12,821 nucleotides of DNA from JAHEFX01 sp964614585 (lineage in GTDB: Bacteria; Actinomycetota; Acidimicrobiia; Spongiisociales; JAENVV01): the NCBI GenBank assembly GCA_964614585.1, contig CAZTLW010000063.1:1-12821 (forward strand), given 5' to 3'. The position numbers were made by a program, and so were the translations under genes. This document shows, piece by piece, positions 6,330-11,576 of the stretch (position 1 is its first letter; each line of letters starts with the position of its first letter). The notes below the pieces were generated by a model, which saw nothing but the letters and a program-made list of their open reading frames with translations, made no database searches and was not told the origin of the DNA.

Positions 6330-6899
6330 ATGCCCACCTCCACCCTCACGAGCCGCGAGCAGGTCGTCCGGGCCGCCCACCGCTGTTTCCAGCGGTCGGG
6401 ACCGGCCGGCACCTCGATGGAGGACATCGCCCTCGAGGCGGACGTGTCCCGCGCCACGGTGTACCGGCTCTTCTCGGGGCGGGAGGAGCTGGTGCTGGAG
6501 GCGCTGCTCTGGGTGACGCGTCGGCACCTCGACCGCCATCGCGACCACTACCTGGCCATGCCCGACCTCGCTTCGGCCCTCGTCGAGTTGGTGACGACGA
6601 CGGTGGCGGCGGCCCGCACCGACCACTCGCTCGGGCTGCTGTTCTCGTCAGACCGCCGGGACCGGGGCCGACCCATGCACGAGGCGTCGGCGCCGCTGCT
6701 GGGGCTCTATGGGGAGACGGTCACCGGGATCACGCAGGCGTTCGACGGGGAGTTGGCGGTCGACCGCGACACGGCGGCCGAGTTGGTGCTGCGGGTCATC
6801 CTCTCACTGTTGACGTTCGACGCCCCGAGCGAGCGCGACGCCGAGGAGGAGCGCCGCTTCGCGGCGACGTTCCTCCTGCCGGCGCTCGGCGTCGACTAG
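6330..6899 (+). CDS. TetR/AcrR family transcriptional regulator, divergent from the acyl-CoA operon
   Basis: A 189-aa regulator with an N-terminal TetR helix-turn-helix domain (about residues 8-55: EDIALEADVSRATVYRLFSGREEL, where RATVYRLF is the recognition helix region) and a variable ligand-binding C-terminus without recognisable family motifs. The ATG at 6330 is preferred to an upstream TTG at 6309 because the latter lies inside the operator and the HTH region begins after the ATG. No ribosome site is visible, so a very short or absent leader is likely. It diverges from the crotonase/mutase/SDR/Rieske operon and shares the operator region, so it most likely represses that operon and itself, and is relieved by an acyl-CoA or acid intermediate (inference). 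Its TAG stop shares the sequence CTAG with the converging next gene's stop. Confidence 0.9.
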   Translation: MPTSTLTSREQVVRAAHRCFQRSGPAGTSMEDIALEADVSRATVYRLFSGREELVLEALLWVTRRHLDRHRDHYLAMPDLASALVELVTTTVAAARTDHSLGLLFSSDRRDRGRPMHEASAPLLGLYGETVTGITQAFDGELAVDRDTAAELVLRVILSLLTFDAPSERDAEEERRFAATFLLPALGVD

Positions 6900-7309
6900 A
6901 CCAACCGCCAGTCGCCGGACAGCATCCGACCCGAGGCGAAGACGAGGAAGGCCGCCGCCAGGCAGGCGAGGCCGATCTCGAGGCCGTTGGACAGACCGAT
7001 GCCCTGCTCGGCCGCCACCTCCGCCTCCGCCGCGTCGACGTACTCACCGACCTCGGTCTCGGAGCCGACGAAGACGAGCTCCATCGCGCCGGTCTCGGGG
7101 TCGACCTCGTAGACGATCCAGTCGTCGCCGGTCATGAGGATCTCGTGGTCGACGGCGTTGCGGGTCGCCATCCACGAGCTGAGCGGGCCGAGGACGATGG
7201 CGGCGAGGCCGACGAGCAACAGGATCCCGGCGAGCCAGTTGACCCACCCGGGGGTCGTGCGGGGCTCCGTGGGCGTGGGGTGGTACCCCAGGTCCGGTGT
7301 TGCCAACAC
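6896..7309 (-). CDS. Two-pass membrane protein, unknown function
   Basis: A 137-aa protein with two predicted membrane segments: about 23-45 (WVNWLAGILLLVGLAAIVLGPLSSW) and about 106-128 (EIGLACLAAAFLVFASGRML). Between them is a loop of some 60 residues rich in Asp/Glu, probably outside the cell with both ends inside. The N-terminal 20 residues are Pro/Thr rich. The start is the GTG at 7309, not the further-upstream ATG at 7342: the latter lies upstream of a very strong ribosome site that points to the GTG. The gene ends by sharing CTAG (6896-6899) with the converging TetR gene, leaving no room for a terminator between them. I do not recognise a family. Confidence 0.75.
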   Translation of the reverse strand: MLATPDLGYHPTPTEPRTTPGWVNWLAGILLLVGLAAIVLGPLSSWMATRNAVDHEILMTGDDWIVYEVDPETGAMELVFVGSETEVGEYVDAAEAEVAAEQGIGLSNGLEIGLACLAAAFLVFASGRMLSGDWRLV

Positions 7310-7317
7310 GCTGACCA

Positions 7318-7324
7318 CCTCCTT
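7318..7324 (-). promoter_or_regulatory. Strong ribosome binding site deciding a GTG start
   Basis: AAGGAGG on the minus strand, 8 nt before the GTG at 7309-7307. It is the best Shine-Dalgarno match in the window and rules against the ATG at 7342 for the membrane protein. Confidence 0.75.
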
Positions 7325-7413
7325 CCGACGGAGCGGCCGCATAGGTGGGGGCTCGCCCCGTCAGGTCCCATTGTCCTCCGACGAGACCCCCCACCGCAAG
7401 GGCCCACCCCCAC

Positions 7414-7450
7414 GCGGCCAACCCCCGCGGCCAACCCCCGCGGCCAACCC
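7414..7450. repeat. 13-bp tandem repeat (2.8 copies)
   Basis: GCGGCCAACCCCC occurs at 7414-7426 and 7427-7439 and then in part at 7440-7450, where the third copy runs into the AACCCTGGGTT palindrome. It seems to be a slippage-type expansion of the left flank and half-arm of that palindrome. Confidence 0.75.
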
Positions 7451-7543
7451 TGGGTTGTGAGCGTCGCCCCATGCGCCAACCCAGGGTTGTGGGCGTCGGG
7501 ATCCGACGCTGACAACCCAGGGTTGAGGGCGTCAGCGGGGCTC
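7446..7543. repeat. Cluster of three AACCCWGGGTT palindromes with extra hairpins
   Basis: 11-mers at 7446-7456 (T centre), 7478-7488 (A) and 7514-7524 (A), each flanked by C and G. The third is enclosed by GACGC (7505-7509) and GCGTC (7529-7533). A further perfect hairpin, GCGTCGG / GAT loop / CCGACGC, spans 7493-7509. The cluster lies directly downstream of the stop of the minus-strand gene ending at 7542 and upstream of the next minus-strand gene. It accounts for most of the roughly 230-nt gene-free gap 7310-7541; in the remainder (7325-7413) nothing is recognised. Confidence 0.75.
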
Positions 7544-8432
7544 AGGGGCCGACGGGCAGCGGGTTGGGGACCGCCACCGCCACGTCCTCGAACTCGGCGA
7601 AGTCGGCGTTGCCGTACTCGCGGAGGCAGTCCGGCGAGTCGACGATGGCGGCGATCGAGGCGAGCACGTCGTACACCGATCGGCCGTCCTCGTACACCGA
7701 CCCGTTGACGTCCTCGACCACCGAGCCTCCCGCCTCGAGCCGGTGGCCACCCGACCAGGTGCCCGCCTGGTCCGTGAACGACTGGTGAAGTGTGCGGACA
7801 CGGATCGCCTGATCGGAGGTGTTCGTGATCGTCGCCTGCCCGCGATAGGCGGTGTAGGCCAGGCCCCCGAAGACCGGTTCCATCTCCCCTTCCTCGGTGC
7901 CGGTCATGACGCTCGAGACCTCGAGCACCCCCGAGAGCAGGCACTCATCGGGTCCGAGCTCGGCTGGTACGGCGGGGTCCGGGTCGGTGGCGGCGGCGTC
8001 CGTCGCTTCGGCGTCAGGGGCGTCCACCACCGCCGCCTCGGGGCTGGCCGGCGTCGTCGGGGCAGCGGCGCCGTCCCCATCGCCGTCGCCCGACAGGAAG
8101 AGATAGGCGAAGATCAGGATCACGAATAGGAGCATGGCGACCATCCCGATCCACGAGGTCTTCCCGAACAGAAGATCAAGCATCATCGCCGCCCGATCAG
8201 CCATTCGACGCCCAGGGCGGACATCAGGGATCAGTTGCCCTGGGATCGGTGGGAGCCCGAGATCGTCCGAGGTCAACCTCGGCGGCCGCCCAGTTGGCCC
8301 GGATCCATCATCCGACGACGGAGCCACGTCCAAGTCCGTCAGATCGGAGACCAGGTCCCGGGCACGTTGGTCCAGGGCCTGGGCCTCGGGGGACAGCTCG
8401 GATCGACGACCCGAAGGGGCTTCATCGGACAT
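7542..8432 (-). CDS. Single-pass membrane-anchored protein with extracytoplasmic domain, unknown function
   Basis: A 296-aa protein: a charged cytoplasmic N-terminus of about 90 residues (Ser/Asp/Pro rich, with a helix-like SPEAQALDQRARDLVSDLTDL segment), one membrane helix (about 93-114, TSWIGMVAMLLFVILIFAYLFL), a low-complexity Asp/Gly/Ala/Pro/Thr linker (115-160) and a C-terminal domain of about 130 residues outside the cell. That domain has only two cysteines, Cys164 and Cys269, near its ends and so suited to a disulfide, and strand-like segments (GQATITNTSDQAIRVRTLHQSF) suggesting a beta-sandwich. The ATG at 8432 has a GGAGG site 6 nt upstream. It ends at the palindrome cluster. I recognise no family; a cell-envelope role is only an inference from topology. 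Confidence 0.8.
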   Translation of the reverse strand: MSDEAPSGRRSELSPEAQALDQRARDLVSDLTDLDVAPSSDDGSGPTGRPPRLTSDDLGLPPIPGQLIPDVRPGRRMADRAAMMLDLLFGKTSWIGMVAMLLFVILIFAYLFLSGDGDGDGAAAPTTPASPEAAVVDAPDAEATDAAATDPDPAVPAELGPDECLLSGVLEVSSVMTGTEEGEMEPVFGGLAYTAYRGQATITNTSDQAIRVRTLHQSFTDQAGTWSGGHRLEAGGSVVEDVNGSVYEDGRSVYDVLASIAAIVDSPDCLREYGNADFAEFEDVAVAVPNPLPVGP

Positions 8433-8438
8433 GATCGA

Positions 8439-8456
8439 CCTCCAACCCGACGGGTT
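8439..8456 (-). promoter_or_regulatory. Ribosome site abutted by a small hairpin
   Basis: On the minus strand AACCC-GTC-GGGTT (8456-8444) is followed at once by GGAGG (8443-8439), then 6 nt to the ATG at 8432. The arms are the same as those of the dispersed 11-mer, but the centre is 3 nt, which would allow a normal RNA hairpin loop. Confidence 0.45.
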
Positions 8457-8521
8457 CGATCACCCGTGGATCGGGAGCCGATCCGTCACCCCACATGGTA
8501 TGCCGGGCCGCTGCCGCCGTA

Positions 8522-8547
8522 CAGGGTTGAAGGCGTCAGCGGGGCTC
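8522..8547. repeat. 26-bp repeat fragment overlapping the end of a gene
   Basis: 25 of 26 bases match 7518-7543. Both copies lie at the 3' end of a minus-strand gene. The copy here retains CAGGGTTG but not the left AACCC half of the palindrome, so it is a decayed relative. It includes the stop codon (8538-8536) of the Ddn-like gene. Confidence 0.75.
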
Positions 8548-8943
8548 GAGGACGATGACCGGGATCTCCCGCTCGGTCTTCGCGTCGTACTCGGCGAAGA
8601 TCGGCCAGGTGGCGGCGTGGGCATCGAAGATCCGCCGGCGCTCCTCGCCCGACACCTCGGTGGCCGTGACGTCGACGGTCTCGCTGCCCACTTCGATGCG
8701 GACCTCGGGATGGGCCCTGAGGTTGTGGTACCAGTCGGGGTTGGTGGGCGATCCGCCCCGGGAGGCGAAGACCGCCCAGCGCCGGTCGTCGACCGGGTAG
8801 TAGGCCAGCGGGCTCACCCGCCAGGTGCCGCTCTTGGCGCCCCGGTGATGGAGCAGCAGCAGCAGCTTGCCCTCGAAGGCGCCCCCGACGACCCCGTCGT
8901 TGGCCCTGAATTCCTCGATGACCTGCTGGTTCCAGTCGCTCAT
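8536..8943 (-). CDS. Deazaflavin (F420)-dependent nitroreductase family protein (Ddn-like)
   Basis: A 135-aa single-domain protein of the Ddn/DUF385 family (split-barrel fold, coenzyme F420-binding in characterised mycobacterial members, which reduce quinones and nitro compounds). The supporting segments are LLLLHHRGAKSGTWRVSPLAYY (27-49) and FASRGGSPTNPDWYHNLRAHPEVRIEVG, both hallmark family blocks, followed by ATEVSGEERRRIFD. Length is usual. There is no clear ribosome site before the ATG at 8943, and the gene diverges from the cupin operon across a 90-nt gap containing a palindrome. Its last codons and stop lie within a repeat shared with another gene end. F420 is common in Actinomycetota, which agrees with the rest of the window. 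The individual substrate is unknown. Confidence 0.9.
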   Translation of the reverse strand: MSDWNQQVIEEFRANDGVVGGAFEGKLLLLLHHRGAKSGTWRVSPLAYYPVDDRRWAVFASRGGSPTNPDWYHNLRAHPEVRIEVGSETVDVTATEVSGEERRRIFDAHAATWPIFAEYDAKTEREIPVIVLEPR

Positions 8944-8970
8944 GGCGGACGAGGGTAGGAGCGGTGCGGG

Positions 8971-9000
8971 TTGACGGGCATTGCCTAACTTTGTTAGTTT
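8971..9000 (+). promoter_or_regulatory. Promoter and putative operator of the cupin operon
   Basis: TTGACG (8971-8976), an 18-nt spacer and TAGTTT (8995-9000) form a promoter that starts transcription about 27 nt before the cupin ATG. A palindrome CTAAC-TTT-GTTAG (8985-8997) overlaps the spacer and -10. It is a natural site for the TetR regulator encoded in the same operon and might also affect the divergent Ddn-like gene. Confidence 0.55.
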
Positions 9001-9033
9001 TGCCTTACGTCATTCGACTCCGGGGAGGGCCCC

Positions 9034-9492
9034 ATGACCAGGATCAACCGCGAGGCCGACGCCATCGGCGGGCTGCTCGTCGCCGCCGACGAGACCGGCG
9101 GCCAGTTGGCCATCGTCCAACACGTCATCCCGCCACGCTCGCTCGGGGCGCCGCTCCACACGCACGCCCACACGACCGAGGTGCACATCATCGTCGCCGG
9201 AACGATGACGGCCCGGGTCGGCGGCGAGGACCGCGTGCTGGGCCTCGGCGACCTGTCGGTCGCCCCGATCGGGGTGCCACACACGTTCTGGAACCCGGGC
9301 GGCACGCCCGCCCGAGTCCTCGAGATCATCACGCCGCCGGGGTTCGAGGCCTATTTCGACGACCTCCGAGAGGCCTCCGGGCCGGACGGCCTCGACCTCG
9401 AGGCCGTGGCCGCGGCGATGGCCCGCCACGACATCGAGGCCGACATGGCGTCGGTGCCCGCGCTGGCCGCCGAGCACGGGCTGTCGCTCTAG
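9034..9492 (+). CDS. Cupin-domain protein (quercetin 2,3-dioxygenase-like)
   Basis: A 152-aa single cupin. Motif 1 is APLHTHAHTTEVHIIVAG, with metal ligands H42, H44 and E49. Motif 2 is GDLSVAPIGVPHTFWN, with H83. All four usual ligands are therefore present, so it probably binds a divalent metal in the beta-barrel. Such proteins include dioxygenases, isomerases and mere ligand-binding proteins; the exact reaction is not shown. The C-terminal 40 residues form a helical extension of the kind seen in many actinobacterial cupins. The ATG at 9034 has a GGGGAGG site 5 nt before it. It is the first gene of a cupin-TetR-isomerase operon: its TAG stop is followed with no gap by the ATG of the TetR gene. 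Confidence 0.88.
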   Translation: MTRINREADAIGGLLVAADETGGQLAIVQHVIPPRSLGAPLHTHAHTTEVHIIVAGTMTARVGGEDRVLGLGDLSVAPIGVPHTFWNPGGTPARVLEIITPPGFEAYFDDLREASGPDGLDLEAVAAAMARHDIEADMASVPALAAEHGLSL

Positions 9493-10077
9493 ATGACCAC
9501 GTCCCCCCGCATCGCTGCCCGCCGCGCCGCCACCCGGGCCGAGATCCTCGACGCGGCATGGCGCCTGGCCCGCCAACGTGGGATCGCCGGGTTCAGCCTG
9601 CGGGACCTGGCCAGGGAGGTCGGGATGCAGGCACCGTCGCTCTACGCCCACTTCGACGGCAAGGACGCCATCTACGACGCCATGTTCGAACAGGGCAACC
9701 GCCAGCTCCTCGACTTCATGGGCGACCTGGAACCCACCGGCGACCTGCGGGGGCTGCTCATCGAGGCCGCCCGGCGGTTCCTCGCCTTCTGCACCGAGGA
9801 CGAGGCCCGGTTCCAGCTGCTCTTCGGGCGTCCCATCCCCGGCTGGGAGCCGTCGCCCGGGGCCTACGCCCCGGCGGTGGAGGTGCTGGCCCGCAACCGG
9901 GAGGTCTTCGAGGCGGTCGGCCTCGACCGGCCCGAGCACCTCGACCTGTGGACCGCCGTCACGAGCGGTCTCGCCCACCAACAGCTCGCCAACGACCCCG
10001 GCGGTGACCGCTGGACCCGCCTCGCCGACGACGCCGTCGACATGTACCTGGCCCATGTGACCAAGGAGCGCCCGTGA
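9493..10077 (+). CDS. TetR family regulator of the cupin operon
   Basis: A 194-aa TetR protein. The DNA-binding domain spans about residues 10-60 (RAEILDAAWRLARQRGIAGFSLRDLAREVGMQAPSLYAHFDGKDAI); the C-terminal part (FLAFCTEDEARFQLLFGRPIPGWEPS, later LWTAVTSGLAHQQLANDPGGDRW) fits the WHG-type C-terminal domain often seen with actinobacterial TetR proteins. It sits directly after the cupin gene (stop TAG and start ATG adjacent) and overlaps the next gene by GTGA, so all three are probably co-translated. Self-control through the CTAAC-TTT-GTTAG palindrome at the operon promoter is likely but not shown. The ligand is unknown. Confidence 0.9.
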   Translation: MTTSPRIAARRAATRAEILDAAWRLARQRGIAGFSLRDLAREVGMQAPSLYAHFDGKDAIYDAMFEQGNRQLLDFMGDLEPTGDLRGLLIEAARRFLAFCTEDEARFQLLFGRPIPGWEPSPGAYAPAVEVLARNREVFEAVGLDRPEHLDLWTAVTSGLAHQQLANDPGGDRWTRLADDAVDMYLAHVTKERP

Positions 10078-10805
10078 CCGACCCGACCGACATCCCACCC
10101 ATCGACCGCGACGAGATGGTCGTGCTGGCCACCGAGGAGTACCGACGCCTGCTCGCCCTGTTCGAGGACCTGTCCCCCGCCGAGTGGCGGACCCGGACCG
10201 TCTGCGACGACTGGGACGTGCGGCTCATGGTCGCCCACCTGCTGGGGGCGGCCGAGGGGAATGCGTCGATGGCCGAGAACGTCCGGCAGCTGGCGCGGGG
10301 CAGTCGGGCGGCGAAGCGCATGGGCCGCGACCAGATCGACGGGATCAACGCGGTGCAGGTGGCCGACCGCGAGCATCTGTCGACGGACCAGTTGGTCGAT
10401 CGGCTCCGAGAGGTCGCGCCGCGGGCCGTACGAGGGCGGTACAAGGCACCGGGCCTCATGCGGCGGGTCTCGATCCCCGACCCCGTGGCCGGCCGGCTCA
10501 ACCTCGGCCACCTCATGGACGCCGTCTACACCCGCGACCAGTGGCTGCATCGGGTCGACATCTCCCGGGCGACCGGTCGGGAGCTCGAGCTGACCGCCGA
10601 CCACGACGGGCGGATCGTCGCCGACGTGGTGGCCGAGTGGGCCCGAATGCACGGCCGGCCGTTCGAGTTGGTGCTGACCGGTCCGGCCGGCGGCAAGTAC
10701 GGCACCGGATCGGGGGAGTCGTTCGAGCTCGACGCCGTCGACTTCTGCTGGGCCGTGTCAGGCCGCGGCGGCGAGGTGCCGCTGGGCCAGAAGGTGCTGT
10801 TCTAG
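10074..10805 (+). CDS. Maleylpyruvate isomerase family, mycothiol-dependent-type enzyme
   Basis: A 243-aa protein with the N-terminal DinB-like four-helix domain of mycothiol-dependent maleylpyruvate isomerases. The block WRTRTVCDDWDVRLMVAHLLG (38-58) is the family hallmark. By comparison with the characterised enzyme the metal ligands should be H55, D155 (in place of the usual Glu) and H159 (RDQWLHRVDISRATG). The C-terminal part (FELVLTGPAGGKYGTGSGESFELDAVDFCWAVSGR) resembles the second, SCP2-like domain that often follows. Members catalyse thiol-assisted isomerisation or transfer, but many are uncharacterised. Mycothiol is an actinobacterial thiol, which supports the taxonomic assignment. 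The GTG at 10074 overlaps the TetR stop (GTGA). It is the last gene of its operon and is followed 6 nt after the stop by a palindrome cluster. Confidence 0.87.
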   Translation: MTDPTDIPPIDRDEMVVLATEEYRRLLALFEDLSPAEWRTRTVCDDWDVRLMVAHLLGAAEGNASMAENVRQLARGSRAAKRMGRDQIDGINAVQVADREHLSTDQLVDRLREVAPRAVRGRYKAPGLMRRVSIPDPVAGRLNLGHLMDAVYTRDQWLHRVDISRATGRELELTADHDGRIVADVVAEWARMHGRPFELVLTGPAGGKYGTGSGESFELDAVDFCWAVSGRGGEVPLGQKVLF

Positions 10806-10811
10806 CCGACC

Positions 10812-10895
10812 CCCGCGGTTGGGAACCCTGGGTTCGGGGCCGCGGGTCGGAGTTCTAGGCACCCGGCGCGGCCGGGAACCCAGGGTTCGGGGCCG
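10812..10895. repeat. Two nested AACCCWGGGTT palindromes after the isomerase gene
   Basis: 11-mers at 10824-10834 (T centre) and 10877-10887 (A centre). The first is enclosed by CCCGCGG (10812-10818) and CCGCGGG (10840-10846). The second sits in a longer inverted repeat, 10868-10896: GCGGCC ... GGCCGC enclosing GAACCC-A-GGGTTC with a 2-nt mismatch. Arms differ between copies but stay complementary within each. Confidence 0.75.
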
Positions 10896-10912
10896 CTGGT
10901 CGGAGTGAACCG

Positions 10913-10949
10913 TGGGCTGGAGCGCGTCGATTCGACGCGCTCCAGCCCA
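10913..10949. repeat. Perfect 37-nt palindrome (18-bp arms)
   Basis: Left arm TGGGCTGGAGCGCGTCGA (10913-10930), one central T (10931), and the exact reverse complement at 10932-10949. It is followed by AGAACG and, 26 nt on, by the next AACCCTGGGTT. A decayed relative with the same spacing lies at 1493-1528, and a related start (GAAGCGTGGGCTGG) is found at 121-108 on the minus strand. Nothing in the palindrome codes for protein. Confidence 0.85.
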
Positions 10950-10963
10950 GAGAACGACGGACC

Positions 10964-10998
10964 CCCGCGGTTGGGAACCCTGGGTTCTCAACCGCGGG
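10964..10998. terminator. Nested hairpin, candidate factor-independent terminator without T-run
   Basis: CCCGCGGTTG (10964-10973) pairs with CAACCGCGGG (10989-10998). Inside, GAACCC and GGGTTC pair around a single T, and the one unmatched pair between the two blocks would be a G-U in RNA. The result is an almost unbroken 17-bp stem ending 12 nt before the GTG of the DUF456 gene. Because the cluster follows the stop at 10805, termination of the upstream operon is the simplest reading, but no T-tract follows. Confidence 0.45.
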
Positions 10999-11010
10999 CA
11001 GAATCGTCCC

Positions 11011-11481
11011 GTGGAGACCGTCGTCATCGCGCTGGCCATCGTCGTCGGCATCGCCGGGACGCTGCTGCCGATCCTCCCCGGGATCGTCCTCGTCTGGGCG
11101 GCGACCCTGCTGTGGGGCATCATCGAGGGATTCGGCGTCGTCGGGTGGATCGCCTTCGGGCTCATCACCGCCCTGGGCCTGACCGGGCTCTACCTCGGGG
11201 TCCGGGTGCCCCAGAAGTCGGCGGCCGGCACCGGCATCGGCCTGCGGGGTCAGCTGCTCGCCCTCGCCTTCGCGATGGTCGGCTTCTTCCTCGTCCCCAT
11301 CGTCGGGGCAGCGGTGGGCTTCGTGTTCGGCGTCTACGTCGCCTCGTTCCTGAAGGACCGAACCACCGCCTGGCCGTCGACGCTGAGGACGGTCAAGTCC
11401 CTGTTCGTGGCGTCGGGCATCCAGTTCGGTGCCGCCGTGGCGATGGGCCTCGTGTGGGTCGGTTGGGCGCTGGCCGTCTGA
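11011..11481 (+). CDS. DUF456 family integral membrane protein
   Basis: A 156-aa hydrophobic protein of the DUF456 family (function unknown). The N-terminal segment GTLLPILPGIVLVWAATLLWGIIEGF, with its conserved LPxLPG turn, is typical. Predicted helices lie at about 2-20, 22-40, 44-64 and 82-112, with a last one at 131-155. The glycine-rich segment GFFLVPIVGAAVGFVFGVYVASF (86-108) is a Gly-zipper-like helix. The GTG at 11011 is chosen because the longer frame upstream (to 10912) runs through the 37-nt palindrome and hairpin. There is no ribosome site; the sequence before the GTG (CAGAAT at 10999-11004) could be a poor -10 for a leaderless message. It converges with the lipoprotein gene at 11577; in the 95-nt gap I see no convincing terminator. 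Confidence 0.87.
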   Translation: METVVIALAIVVGIAGTLLPILPGIVLVWAATLLWGIIEGFGVVGWIAFGLITALGLTGLYLGVRVPQKSAAGTGIGLRGQLLALAFAMVGFFLVPIVGAAVGFVFGVYVASFLKDRTTAWPSTLRTVKSLFVASGIQFGAAVAMGLVWVGWALAV

Positions 11482-11576
11482 GCGACCACCCGCAGCCCCG
11501 GCCACCCGCCGCAGGCTGGCCCGGACCGCCACCATCACCGACTCGACCCATTCGCCGCCGCTGGGGCCGCCCCGGC

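Noticed and set aside
7414..7533. CRISPR-like array
   Set aside because: The repeats are short palindromes with irregular spacing, part of a tandem expansion, and no cas genes are present.
5894..7708. A 604-codon plus-strand frame across the TetR region
   Set aside because: It crosses the operator, the TetR gene in another frame, the membrane protein gene and the repeat cluster, so it cannot be a real gene alongside them.
10913..10949. Insertion-sequence terminal repeat or attachment site
   Set aside because: No transposase or integrase gene lies nearby, and no second matching end with target duplication was found. The element is better described as a dispersed palindrome.
11482..11576. Terminator between the converging DUF456 and lipoprotein genes
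   Set aside because: Only short, loose GC-rich complementarities (for example CAGCC with GGCTG) are present, too weak to call.
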